From Hysterangium stoloniferum (lineage: Eukaryota; Basidiomycota; Agaricomycetes; Hysterangiales; Hysterangiaceae): a DNA stretch of 64,000 bases. Made by a program: the position numbers and the translations under genes. The stretch is taken from NCBI GenBank assembly GCA_015178975.1, contig WHVD01000042.1:239501-303500 (forward strand), given 5' to 3'. This document shows, one piece after another, positions 1-11,678 of this stretch. Below the pieces are notes generated by a model that saw only the letters and a list, made by a program, of their open reading frames with translations, did not search any database and was not told the DNA's origin. How positions within the stretch are numbered: position 1 is the stretch's first letter; each line of letters starts with the position of its first letter.

Positions 1-266
1 AATCGGAATTAGTATATCCAGTAAGTTTAATACTGTTTGAACTGCCCAGGCAAAGTTCAAGGTTCCTTGTGCCATTCAGATAGCGAATGTCACAAATAGC
101 AGTGGTCCAATGAAGTGTGCAATAGCTGTCAGGGAATTGTGACAACTGTTGAACAGCATAGGCGATATCGGGATGTGTGGAAATGGCCAAGTAAAGTAGG
201 CACCCAACAAGAGATTGATAGGGTATTTTGAGTAGATCATTGGTTTCGATGGGGGATAGGGAGGTA

Positions 267-1872
267 CAGTGGCTTCCAAAACTGTCCCAATGTTTTGGTA
301 ATTCTCAATAAATGCTTTATAACCTACCAAATAAATTTTCTAAAATAGTGAAAGTATTCTCACATATACCTTAGCATACTAGCTTTGATATACCCAAATA
401 TTACATAATATAGATGGATATTGGTGTCACAGTGAATATTTAAAAATGACCAATCATTGGGACAGTTTTGCAACCACTCTTTTTGAATCAGATATCTTGT
501 TATTATAGTACTTTGTATGGCCTCCCTTAGCCTTTATTACAGCATCAAGTCTTCTGGGCATACTTTCTATTAGTTTCTGACACTCCTGAGGCTCAATCTT
601 TGGCCATTCCACTTCCACCCTCTCCCATAACTCCCAAACTCCCTTTGGTGGTGAAGGATATTTCTGGAGCTGTTTCTTCAGGTGAAACCAAAGATTTTCT
701 ATGGGATTCAGGTCAGGAGACTGTGCTGGCCAGTCTAACACCTGAATATGATTTTTAGAAAACCATTTTTGTGCCATCTTGGATGTGGGTTTAGGTTGAT
801 TATCCTGCTGGAAAATGGCCTCACCTGCTGGAATCTTCAAATCTTCAATACTCTGGAACAAATGCTGAGCCATGATCTCCACATATTGTACATAATCCAT
901 CATTCCTTCAATATCTGCAAGCATTCTCACTCCATTCCAACCCATACAGTCCCACATCATGATATTTCCACCTCCATACTTGACTGTAAGTTGGGTTGTC
1001 CTATCAGAAAGTGGCTATCCAGCTTTCTTCCACACATTGATATCCATCTGACCCAATCATATTTATCTTGGTCTCATAAGACCACAAGACCCTTTTCCAA
1101 TCATCCACAGTCCAGTTTTTGTACATACCTGAGGGCAAAGCTTAACCTGGCTTTCTATGTTGAGCCTTGAGCAAGGGCCTTTTTGCTTTCACTACAGCTT
1201 TTAAACCATGCTGTTTCAAGATCCTCCTAACTGTTTTGGATGAGACATGGGATTCATTGATGGAATTAATGAAGTGTGTGGCCTGGACAGCATTATCTAG
1301 CTTGCCAGAGGTGATTTGATGTATGTATGATCCTCCTCTGGTCAGTAGGAGAAAGCTTGGAAGGACATCCTCCTTTCAGGTTTTCTTTGTCTATGTCCAT
1401 CTCCTGAGCAATTCTACTGATAGTAGACTTGGTAACACCTGTTGTAGAGGCTACATTCCTATTGGAGAGTCCATTTTGTAGGAGGGAGATGGCTTGTTCT
1501 CTTTTGAGAGGGAAAATAGCTTTCATGATAGGAATGACAGTTAAAATGTGACATTTCATGTCACATATTAATTAGAACATCAAGTAGATGTCACATGATT
1601 TTTCTTGTAATTTTCCTAGCCCTCTGGAATATAATATGATATAATGAAATGTGTGAAAAGAGAGGTTGCAAAACTGTCCCAATGATTAGTCATTTTTAAA
1701 TATTCACTGTGACACCAATATCCATCTATATTATGTAATATTTGGGTATATCAAAGCCAGTATGCTACGGTATATGTGAGAATATTTTCACTATTTTAGA
1801 AAATTTATTTGGTAGGTTATAAAGCATTTATTGATAATTACCAAAACATTGGGACAGTTTTGGAAGCCACTG
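267..1872 (-). mobile_element. Tc1/mariner element, 1,606 bp, with 209-bp TIRs
   Basis: A complete-ended DNA transposon sits between TA dinucleotides (265-266 and 1873-1874) inside the copia fossil. Its terminal inverted repeats are 267-475 and 1664-1872, beginning CAGTGGCTTCC. Each TIR carries the sequence AAAACTGTCCCAATG at its outer end and again, inverted, at its inner end, as if four transposase-binding sites were present. The transposase lies on the minus strand and is broken. The two TIRs are still highly similar, so the insertion is much younger than its copia target. Confidence 0.95.
454..1559 (-). pseudogene. Tc1 transposase (DD34E type), broken
   Basis: The N-terminal part (start codon at 1559, open to 1293) has a helix-turn-helix, LLQNGLSNRNVASTTGVT, followed by GCPSKLSPTDQR, typical of the Tc1 paired-like DNA-binding domain. 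The C-terminal part (960 to 454) has the second catalytic Asp in QQDNQPK and the third acidic residue in [11 protein letters not shown], and ends in the conserved PRRLDAVIKAKGG tail. The middle part (about 960-1290) lies in other frames, so at least two frameshifts separate the parts. At about 1,070-1,085 the first catalytic motif, normally WSDET, reads WSYET, so the first catalytic Asp is lost. It cannot encode an active enzyme. It may still be cross-mobilised through its intact TIRs. Confidence 0.93.
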
Positions 1873-3814
1873 TATGGTTAAAGTGACAAAGTTTAAGGTT
1901 GTGATCCATGGGTGTAGAAATGGTAGAGGATGTGCTTTGGCCAAATTGTCGTACTATTCTGTCAATCAGGGCAGTGTGGGAGAGATATACAGAGTGATTT
2001 GGTCGATCCCATACTGCACTGCCAATGATGAAACTGACAGAGCCAAGCTCTGGAATTGTCCACACATGACACATTTGATCTTTGAAGAGATTATTTTGGT
2101 GGGAGTACTGGCAATGGAAAGAAAGTCGTCAACATGTATGGTGGCAATAATAATACCAGTGGTCATTTGTTGATAATAGATGCAAGATTCACAGGTAAGT
2201 CTGGTGAAGCCACAGGCCAGAATCTGCTCATTCAACATTTGATTCCATATTCTGCCACTTCGCTTCATACTGTATAGACCTTGGACTATAATCCCTACAT
2301 AATCCTCTTTCCCTGGCTCCTCAAATCCTTCAGGTTGTGCCATAAACTGCACTTTGTCATCAGGAAGAAGGCCATAGAGAAAAGCAGTCTTGATGTCAAT
2401 CTGCTTTGCATCCCAACCAAGAGTAGCTGCAATATAGAGTAAGTTATGCCAGGATTCCATGCATGCTGTTGGTGAGGTCATTTTATGATAATATTTACCA
2501 TAAACTTGCTCAAAACCCTTAAAGACCAACCGTACGTTCCATTGAACTGCTCTACCAGATTCATCCTGTTTGATTCAAAAGACAGGGTGCCCCTTTCTAA
2601 TCTTGCAACCCTGGGGAACATCAGAATGGGGAACTAGTTGTAAACCCCCATCTGTTTGAGTGAGTCTAACTCCTCCTGGTAGCCAGCTTGCCATCAATGA
2701 GTATCACCTGAACAGAGGGCTTCAGCCCAAGTCTGTGGTTCATCATTGCATGTTAATGGGTCAATGCCCAGTGTGTCGGGCATAGTTGGAAAAGAAAGAT
2801 GTGCATCCAGTAGGTCTGTATCTATTGGGAGAGATGACAAAAGATTTTTCAGTTCATCAGAATCAATGGTAGGTGATGATGACGCAATAGTGGCAGTGTG
2901 TAATTCATTGATAGCATTTGATTGCTCGTGTCACTATAATTGCAATCATTCAGCACTGTCCCTAGACTCCTAAATAGCATAACCAAGCCTGGCAGTTGAG
3001 GTAGGTTGTCCAGCAGTGGTTCAATTGGACCGTTGAAGGAATGGTTCTGGTAAGTCATTGGATATCTCAATGTGGTATGGTTCCTGTAATGGAATGATTG
3101 CAGGGGGAGGATCAGAAAGCTCGGTAGGGATACCATGGGAGTAGTGATCACCAGATGAAAGGAGTGGCTCAGAGTAGTCATTAGATTGGGCAGTAGAATT
3201 GTTTGTGGTGGTTTGCAGATGGCCATCATGGCTCTTGAGAAACTTGATATGGTATGAGCTATATATTAGTCGCATTTTTGGGTTGTAGCACCTATATGTT
3301 TTAGACTTATCATCATATCCAATAAGAATACACTCAATTGATCACTCGTAAATCTTAGGGTTTGTCCAATTTTGGATTAAGACAAAGGCTCAATAACCAA
3401 TTTCTTGTAGGTAAGAGTAGTCTGGTTTGCAACCATGCCATAGTTCCCAAGGTGTTTTATCTATCAGCAATTTGGTAGTAGTTTTGACATGTAGATGAGT
3501 AGCAGTGAGGTAGAATTTGTCCTATAAGTGTGCAGGTAGTCCTGCATAAATACGCATAGTTCTGGCTTTGGCCATCAAAGTGGAATGTGGTTGTTCCACT
3601 CATCCAATATGTGCTGATGTATATGGAGCTGTAAATTGATAATTGGTACCTCTGGATGCTAACCAATTAGTCATTTTGTGACTTTTGAGCTCTCCATTGT
3701 TGGTATGATAAGTGCCGACTTTTAATCCAGTTTTGACTTCCTGTGCACATTTGTGTTTGTGTCTGAGCTCTCACACTTCTTGTGTTTCACATACACCTCC
3801 CTTCTTCATTCTAA

Positions 3815-4150
3815 TAGAATTTTGGTAGGTGAAAGCTTGGAGGGATGACCACCAGTGGACTTAGAGAGATGAGAAGCTTAGAGTGAAGCCTGGAGACTGT
3901 GCCAATGCCATGACCAGTAGAAGCTCCAATATGGCTAGCTGTATGGCCAGCATCAAGCACCGAGAGAATATGATTCTAGCTGGCAAGAGAGAAAGTGCAC
4001 ATTTTGGGAATTGGGGCATTGCTGGTTACTAAAGGCCATGTATTTATACTCCAGCACAATGTGGTCATGTGACATCATATAATATCACATGATTTTGTTG
4101 ATAGGACCCAGTTGGAGGTAAACAATCAACAAGGTGACATGACTATAAGC
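3815..4150 (-). pseudogene. Tc1 transposase N-terminal fragment
   Basis: The minus strand encodes a second, different Tc1 N-terminus, including HILSVLDAGHTASHIG, GIGTVSRLHSKL and GGHPSKLSPT. It matches the layout of the transposase at 22,704 (LNTGHSARHISVSTGYS, then GGHPSKLST). The sequence upstream of its start (4,030-4,150) also resembles the 5' leader of that element, with CATGTGACATCA against CATGTCATGTGATC. No catalytic region and no TIR is present, so this is a truncated remnant. Confidence 0.8.
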
Positions 4151-4160
4151 ACTGATAGTC

Positions 4161-5691
4161 ATTGAGGCTGTTCCAGAACCCTCACCTTGGGTGTGCAAGA
4201 GGAAGGTGGACAAGTTCAGGATAAAGAAAAGAAAATTATTAATTCAAATTTTCTGGTTTTTATACCCAGCCCCTGAAATTAACTATCTCCAGGCATGTGT
4301 TCCTATAACACATAATGGATTACTGATGGCTACTACTTTGTACCTAATCACCTCTATGGGATTTTGGCCTTAACAAGGAGTTACTGTTATGATCCATTCC
4401 CAGATACTTTAATCTTCTGTTCTCAGACATTCCAATATTCTGATGTATCCTTTGTCTCTGGAAACTAACTAATCTCTGGACATACCAAACTTCACCCTTG
4501 TTCTGCATTTGGTAACTTATCTGTTGACAAGTATTCATTCATTTGTCTATTACATATGTTCCTGCTCCAGAAATCCTCCCGAATTCATTCTTATTGTGAT
4601 CTTAATTAGTAGTACAATAGCCAGAGAACCTATATTAGTTTCTGCACACTTGTACTTACACCTGTTAGGATATGTACAGGGCGGGTCTCTGGAGAAACCC
4701 GTGGAATATCCGGTAGGACTTGGCTTCAGCTTATAGGCTGCACCCTCACTAGATCGTGTTGTCCAATTTCAGACAGGTGGATGGGAATCCCAGGGAGTCC
4801 GGGCAGGGGTTGTGGGTTGAGGGGTTGTGGGTTGAGGGGTCGTAGGTCAGAGGTTGTGGGTCATGAGTTGAGATAGGTGAGAGAGATAGATGCGCCGGAG
4901 CCTGTGGGCTCCAACTAGTGTGAGTGGTGTAATTCAAGTAGGAGTTTAGAGTGGAAAATGTATTAGATTACTGGGGGAAATCTAAGCCGATTTTCTGACT
5001 GGATTGTATGTACAACATCTGCCAGTTTAAATAGACCATGGAGTGAATGTCATACAGAATCTAGTAATAATGAAACAAAATGAGCAAAACATAAAATGGG
5101 AATAGTAAACACCAAATTGGTGTTAGGAATGGGATGGAATGGAGCGGAGTCTGAATAGTGACAAATCATAAACCATAACGGGAAATGGAGTGGAAGTGGA
5201 GTCCGAATAATGACAGGTCATTTGACTAAAATGGGAATGGGGCTCTGTTAGAGAGGTGATGGGTTTTCTGAGTGGGGTTCAGTGACTGAGCATGGGACGA
5301 GGTCAGATATAGACAGAGACGGAGTCCGGTGGGTTTTCCGGTGACTGAAACACAATGTAATGAAGATGAATGTAGATGAGTCTGATGTACGGAGTCCAGT
5401 GGGAATTCTGGTAAACTGATAATGGGTGCGTATAGGGCGTGGGTGCGTATAAGTTAATGCCCAGAGTCTGGTGGGATATTCGGTTGTAACAACACCTTAG
5501 ATCTGACATTGACTTAGTTAGCTTATTCCTCTTCTCCTTCTGTACACTCAATATTCAGAACTCTTTGGAACTCTGAATATCTGTAAGCTCTTCAGCATTT
5601 ATCAGTTCTCTGAAATTAATATGTAAGCTGAAGCCAAGTTCCCAGTTATTTCCCAATAGTTCCAGAATAAGTCCTGACACAGAACTTAACA
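4161..5691 (+). mobile_element. 3' end of a Ty3/gypsy element with LTR-B
   Basis: 4,161-4,384 resembles the 3' untranslated tail of the Ty3 copy at 49.9-50.06 kb (ACATAATGGAT, then CCTCTATGGGA). LTR-B follows at 4385-5691 and ends in GAACTTAACA. It contains a solo LTR-A at 4663-5491; without it the LTR is about 470 bp. Nothing of this element upstream of 4,161 is recognisable. It is a 5'-truncated fossil. Confidence 0.75.
4663..5491 (-). repeat. Solo LTR-A nested in LTR-B
   Basis: An 829-bp LTR in reverse orientation runs from TGTTAGGATATG (plus-strand reading) to GGTTGTAACA. It is flanked by the exact 5-bp duplication ACACC (4658-4662 and 5492-5496). It matches the LTRs of the Ty3 element at 10,098. 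The tract GGGTTGTGGGTTGAG at about 4,808 is repeated in tandem inside it. Confidence 0.9.
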
Positions 5692-6558
5692 CTTTCACAC
5701 TTTGATATGGATCTTGCAAATATTTGGTTATGCCATTTGGATTATGCAATGCTCCAGCAACTTTTCAACAATTAATGAATGAAATTTTTGCAGATTTACT
5801 TGATATTTGGGTAATCATTTATCTTGACAACATACTAATATTTTCCAACAATATCAAAGAGTATTGACAACATGTTTGAGAAGTTGTTTGATGACTTTGA
5901 CAAAACAAATTATTTGTGAAACCTGAAAAATGTGATTTCCATCAAACTAAAGTTGAATTTTTAGAATACATTATTTCTCCTGATGGTGTATTTATGGATC
6001 AAGAAAAATTCAAAGCCATTCAAGATTGGTGTGAGAGGTACCATCTGGGAAGTGTAACCATTTGATTGTCTCATACTGTACTTCTCAGTTTTCCTTTCTT
6101 ATTTTTCACCTTTTTTTTTTTGATGACATAATTCTTTGATTACACACATTTATTAGTTTAAAGGTCTATGTATGCCTGTGGGTACATAGACCTTTATGGG
6201 CACATATGTACTGCTGTCTTGTGTATACTAGTGGGTGTAACTGGAGAATCAGACACTTTTACCCCATAACCACAACTTGCCCAAGACATTATTTGAAGTG
6301 TCCTGCAAGTGGTATTGTCTCAGCCATTTCTAATAGCTAGTAACTACATTTGCTCTGAGCTTTGTACTTACTGTCAAAGCTCAGAATTATCTACTTGAAC
6401 TCACTCATCACTGCCTGCACCTCTTTGCACCTTTACTTCTTTCTTGCAAATCACTCTTAGTAGATTCCATTTCATTGGAATATTTCATCTGAATTGTACC
6501 ATAAAGGTCACTTCCTTTTATCATCTTAATCACCTCCTGCTCCCCTATGGTTGCTTAC

Positions 6559-7976
6559 TGTTACGACCGTGTCGCAACCCTAGGAGGATATCTGAAAACT
6601 ATTAAGTATACCAAATTCTAATATACTCTAAAGGTCATTTAAACATCTGGAATGTGATTCAAACATAATTTGGTTTTGAAAACTTTCAAAAAGTTTTAAA
6701 CTCTCTCATACATTACAAACTAAAGAATCTTTCTGGACACGAGTAGACAATAAAAAAAATTAGTAGTTTGAAACACTAATACTTTTAAAAAGTAGATACC
6801 TTTAGATAGTCCATTCCATGCATATGTATATCATTGGCACCTCTAAATACATATGTATTACTTCGGAATGGATCTGTCAATCTGAACAGATTTCTACTTG
6901 ATTCAACATACCCAGAATATATAGGTAATTTCACTTAATAAAGAAGGCCATAGGATGAAAAATTTTCAATGACATCTCATATATTTTACTAGGAAATAAC
7001 TACATTACAGCTTTTAAAAGACAAAGTACTAATAAAAGTATTAGTAGACATCTGTAAAAGGAAGGAAATTATATACAATAGAATTTGTTAAATAACTATG
7101 GGTTGTATAAGATGTAATATGGAGAACTATTTCTGATGGTTGTTTTTTGATGATATAATTGTTTCAGAATAGATATCACTATTTAAAGATGGAGTTTTGT
7201 AAAAATAAGACTTTTATTAGTAAATATTTGAGATTATAGTAATTATAAACACCCTCCCTATCGGTCCCTGAGGTTATCGCCACTTATCGACGATTCAAGT
7301 TACTATTCAAGTCACCACATCGGAAACCATTGGCCCCCGAAGCTGACATACGCTTTCGTGATGATCAAACTCCATTTACACCCACATCAAAATATACTCG
7401 TACTATCTGGTTAAACTTTTGATACATCCCTTTTATTATCATGATCCATCCTATCCTATGTTTCACATATGTCTATCCATATTTGTAGTCCTCGAACTAT
7501 TTCCTTTTTCTGTAATTCTGCTCTCAGTTATCTCTTTGGCCTCCGAACTAATCATAAACTTCCCATTCCTAGTCAAGCTTATTGTTAATACCATTTTCCA
7601 CCTTTCTCCCTGTTAGTATTTTCTAGACGCCTGTTACTTGTATATGAACCCGCTGTAGTTGTAGTTACTAGGCAATCAGAATATCGACTCAGAATACCCT
7701 CATACGTCTGTAACAGTCTCATATGAAGGATCTCCTCATCCACCTTTGCATGCACTCACCCACTCCCGGCCCCAACCCCTTGGCCTGACACTTGACTTAC
7801 CCTTCAGTCCCAATCGGTATCTCACCGAAAGGAACTCTTTAGGATTAGTCTTCGCCTGTCTGAAATTTAAGGACACACTATGGATATTTGCAAGGGTGCA
7901 GCACATAAGCTGAAGCCAAGTCCTTCCGATCGGTCCCTGTCGGCCACCGACATAAGTCAGTTTTCAGTTCTTAACA
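6559..7976 (+). repeat. Solo LTR-D nested in LTR-C
   Basis: It begins TGTTACGACCGTGTCGC and ends CAGTTCTTAACA. Target duplication CTTAC (6554-6558 and 7977-7981). It carries the AT-rich insertion 6583-7255; without it the LTR is about 740 bp, the same length as the copies at 10,170, 17,897 and 40,193. Confidence 0.92.
6583..7255. mobile_element. 673-bp AT-rich insertion of unknown type
   Basis: It interrupts LTR-D exactly between two copies of CCCTA (6578-6582 and 7256-7260), so it arrived as a unit with an apparent 5-bp target duplication. It has no TG..CA ends, no obvious TIR and no coding potential. A partial internal inverted repeat is visible (CTAATACTTTTAAAAAG near 6,775 against CTTTTAAAAG and AAAGTATTAG near 7,010-7,045). 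A non-autonomous DNA element is the likeliest explanation, but the family is not recognised. Confidence 0.6.
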
Positions 7977-10169
7977 CTTACAATGATTATTCTCCCTTTT
8001 TACTTATATTGTACTTCAATAGTCAATATAATATTATTGTACCTAGGAGGTTGATATTCTTCATATATTGAATGGTCAGAACTTCCATGACTCTTCACAA
8101 TTGGCCTGAACCACAAAAAGTTCACAATATTCAATCATTTCTAGGATTTGTGAATTTCTATCCAAGATTCATGCCAAGTTACTCTGAAATTGCTTTACCA
8201 CTGACTCAACTTACTTGAAAAAAAGTTCAATGGCATTTTGACAAAAAATGTCAACAAGGATTTACCACAGCACCAACTTTGATTCATTGGCATCTGGAAA
8301 ATAAAGCTATACTTGAAACTGACACTTCTGATCATGCTATAACCCAATATTTTCTATGCAGACTCCCAACAATGAAATTCATCCAGTCACCTATCATTCA
8401 CAAACTCTTTTGACTTCCAAAATCAATTATGGTTCTTATGACAAAGAATTATTAGCAATATTCAAATCCTTCAAAATTTGGTGATATGATTTCGAAGGAA
8501 CAAAAGAACCAATCAAAGTCTTAACAGATCACAAGAATCTTGAATATTTTGTGACAACTTGAATTGTATCCTGATGACAAGCTTGATGGGCAGAATGTTT
8601 ATCAACTTTCAATTTAGGCCAGGAAGACTAAATTGAAAACAGATATTTTATCAAGAAGTGACATCCATCCTAATGAACCTGATTACTTGAAAAAGAATCC
8701 AACCAATCTTTGACCAGTATTTATAAATGAACAAATCAGTGCTTCCATTTGTGCAACATACTATCTTCCTATAGTGGCAAAAGTAACATTCATTATGGAT
8801 ATAGCTCAATTATTTAAAGACATTTTGAAAGCTCAAATGAAGATCAATCACTCTCAACAAAATACAAGAAAGTTCTGACAATGTTGAAGAAGATTGGTGA
8901 CATAATGTTTTCAAAATAGGATTTACATATGTCCCTGACTATCAAAATATTCAACTTCAAATTCTTCAATCAAGACACATTCATATTACTGCAGGTCATT
9001 TTGGACAAGCAAAAACATATCAAATGATATATTGAGATTTCTTCTGGCCACATCTTTGACAAGATGTGTAACTTGTACAGAATCAAAAAGTTCACAACAT
9101 CAACCAATTGAATTACTTAAGCAACTTCCAATTCCTCTTTGACCATGGCATTTGATTTCAATGGATTTTATTGAACAATTACTGACTTCTGATGGTTACA
9201 ATACAATACTTGTAATTGTGGATCAATTATCAAAACAAGCAATATTAATTCCAACTTACAATACAATCAATGCTCCTGAATTAACTTGACTTTTTGTATT
9301 ACATGTTTTTTCAAGACATGGAGTTCCAAGTCACATAACATCCAATTGAGGATCCAAATTTGTATTGCATTTCTTTGGATCCCTTGGAATGGCACTTGAC
9401 ATGAAACTACATTTTACTCCAGGATATCATCCAGAAGGTGATGGACAACCTGAACAAGTCAATCAAACACTTGAATAATACTTACAAATATATTGCAATT
9501 ATCAACAAGACAATTGGGAAGAATTATTTCCCCTTACAGAATTCACTTATAACAATGCACTGTCTGAAACAACTGGTGAAACACCATTTTTTGCAAATAA
9601 AGGTTATCATCCATTGGTAGAAATTCACCCTGAAAAAGATCTAGCTTCCACTCTAGCTCATGATTATATGACAGACATAAACATCTCAAATCAAATATCC
9701 AGAAAGCTCAAAAACATTATCAAAAATATGCTGACATACATTGAACAGAATCATTTGATTTTCTGATTCATTCTCAAGTCTTTGTATGATCTGACTTTAT
9801 TTGAACAACCATCAAAAGAATCATTGGAAAAATTATTAGGGCTGTTCGAAATTATTGCTCAACCAGGAACATAATCATATACATTAAAACTTGCCAATCA
9901 TCTCAAAGGAATCCATCCTGTATTTCACATTTCTATGTTAGAACCATTTCATCCCAATACATATTTTCCCAAATTGAAAACAACCACCCCCACCACTGAT
10001 TTATGTTGAAGAAGAACCTGAATATGAAATTCGAGAAATTTTGGACTCAAAATTCAATAAGAGATACAAGGAGAATTTATGATATTTAGTTGCTTGGTGT
10101 TATGACCGGAAATCCCACCGGACTCCAGGCACTAACTTATATGCACCTGTGCCCTATACGCACCCATTA

Positions 10170-10892
10170 TGTTAAGAACTAAAAACTGACTAATGTCGGT
10201 GGCCGACAGGGACCGATCGGAAGGACTTGGCTTCAGCTTATGTGCTGCGCCCTTGCAAATATCTGTAGGGTGTCCTTAGATTTTGGGCGGGCGAAGACTA
10301 ATCCTAAAGAGCTCCTTTCGGTGAGATACCGATCGGGACCGAAGGACAAGTCGAGCATCGGGCCAAGGGGTCGGGGCCGGGAGTGGGTGAGCGCACGCGA
10401 AGGCGGATAAAGGAATTCTTAGTATGAGACTGTCGCAGACGTATGAGGGTATTCTGAGTCGATATTCTGATTGCCTAGTAACTACAACTACAGTGGGTTC
10501 ATATACAAGTAACAGGCATCTAGAAAATACTAATGGGGAGAAGGGCGGAAAATGGCATTAACAATAAGCTTGACTAGGAACGGGAAGTTTATGATTAGTT
10601 TGGGGGCCGATGATAACCGAGAGCGGGATTATGATAAAAGGAAATAGTTCAAGGACTACAAATATAGATAGACATATGTGAAACATAAGATTGAATGGAT
10701 CAACATATTAAAAGGGACATATCAAAAGCTTGACCAGACAATACGAGTTATTTTGATGTGGGTGTAAATGGAGTTTGATCTTCGTGAAAACATACGTCAG
10801 CTTCGGGGCCGATGGTTTCCGAGATGGTGACTTAAAACGTTGATGAGTGGCGATAACCTCGGGACCGATAGGGTTGCGACACGGTCATAACA
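10170..10892 (-). repeat. Solo LTR-D in the 5' LTR of T3-2
   Basis: Reverse-oriented LTR from TGTTAAGAACT to GGTCATAACA, flanked by the exact duplication CATTA (10165-10169 and 10893-10897). Removing it gives an LTR-A of about 820 bp, like the solo copies. Confidence 0.93.
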
Positions 10893-11678
10893 CATTATCA
10901 GTTTACCGGAATTCCCACTGGACTCTGTACGTCAGACTTGTCTATGTTCGTCTTTGTTACATTGTGTTTCAGTCACTGGAAAACCACCGGACTCTGTCTC
11001 TGTCTGTTTCTGACCTCGTCCCATGCGTCAGTCACCAGACCCTGCTCAGAAAACCCCGTCATCTCTCTAACAGAGCCCCATTCCCATTTTAGTCAAATGA
11101 CCTGTCACGATTCGGACTCCGCTCCCGCTCCATTTCCCATTATGGTTTATGATTTGCCACTATTCGGACTCCACTCTGTTCCGTCCCGTTCCTAACACCA
11201 ATTTGGTGTTTACTATTCCTGTTTTATGTTTTGCTTGTTTCATTTCATCATTACTGGATTCGGTATGACATTCACTCCATGGTCTATTTAAACTGGCAGA
11301 TGTTGTACATACAATCCAGTCAGAAAATCGGCTTATATTTCCCCCAGTAATCTAATACATTTTCTGCTCTAAACTCCTACTTGAATCACACCGCTCACAC
11401 TAGTCAGAGCCCACGGGCTCCGGCGCATCTATCTCTCTCACCTATCTCAACTCACGACCCATGACCTCCAACCTACGACCCCTCAACCCACGACCCCTGC
11501 CCAGACTCCCCAGGATTCCCATCCACCTGTCTGAAATTGGACGACACGATCTAGCGAGGGTGCAGCCTATAAGCTGAAGCCAAGTTCTACTGGATATCCC
11601 ACGGGTTTCTCCAGAGACCCGCTCTGTACGTATCCTAACAGTATTTTCTGACTAAGACTCGCAGATTGTTTTTCAATA

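Larger units (their letters stand above)
1..3740 (-). mobile_element. Ty1/copia fossil, split by a Tc1 insertion
   Basis: A minus-strand copia polyprotein is recognisable in pieces. Reverse transcriptase lies at about 1,966-2,600, with TAFLYGLL and IHVDDFL motifs. The RT/RNase H junction continues at 1-266, with LVGCLLYLAIS and HPDIAYAV. The integrase C-terminal part is at about 3,250-3,720, with GYDDKSKTYRCYNP. The order integrase before RT is diagnostic of Ty1/copia rather than Ty3. It is broken, with many breaks, and is interrupted by the Tc1 element at 267-1872. No LTR is visible and it runs off the left edge of the window. It looks old. Confidence 0.88.
6030..8099 (-). repeat. Solo LTR-C in T3-1, itself split by LTR-D
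   Basis: It runs from TGTGAGAGGTACC at 6030 to CTCTTCACA at 8099. The flanks are an exact 5-bp duplication, ATTGG (6025-6029 and 8100-8104), and removing it restores the continuity of the T3-1 reading region. Most of its length is the LTR-D insertion at 6559-7976; the LTR itself is about 650 bp. Confidence 0.9.
5692..10097 (+). mobile_element. Ty3/gypsy chromovirus fossil T3-1
   Basis: Plus-strand Ty3 polyprotein: reverse transcriptase at about 5,720-6,029 ([20 protein letters not shown]), then RNase H at about 8,310-8,620. Integrase follows, with SMDFIEQL near 9,160 and HPEGDGQPEQVNQ near 9,430. A chromodomain start with ILDSKFNKR is at about 10,040. It is split by LTR-C at 6030-8099 and cut at 10,097 by the insertion of Ty3 element T3-2. 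It is broken with many breaks, and its 5' half and LTRs are not seen. It is among the oldest layers here. Confidence 0.88.
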
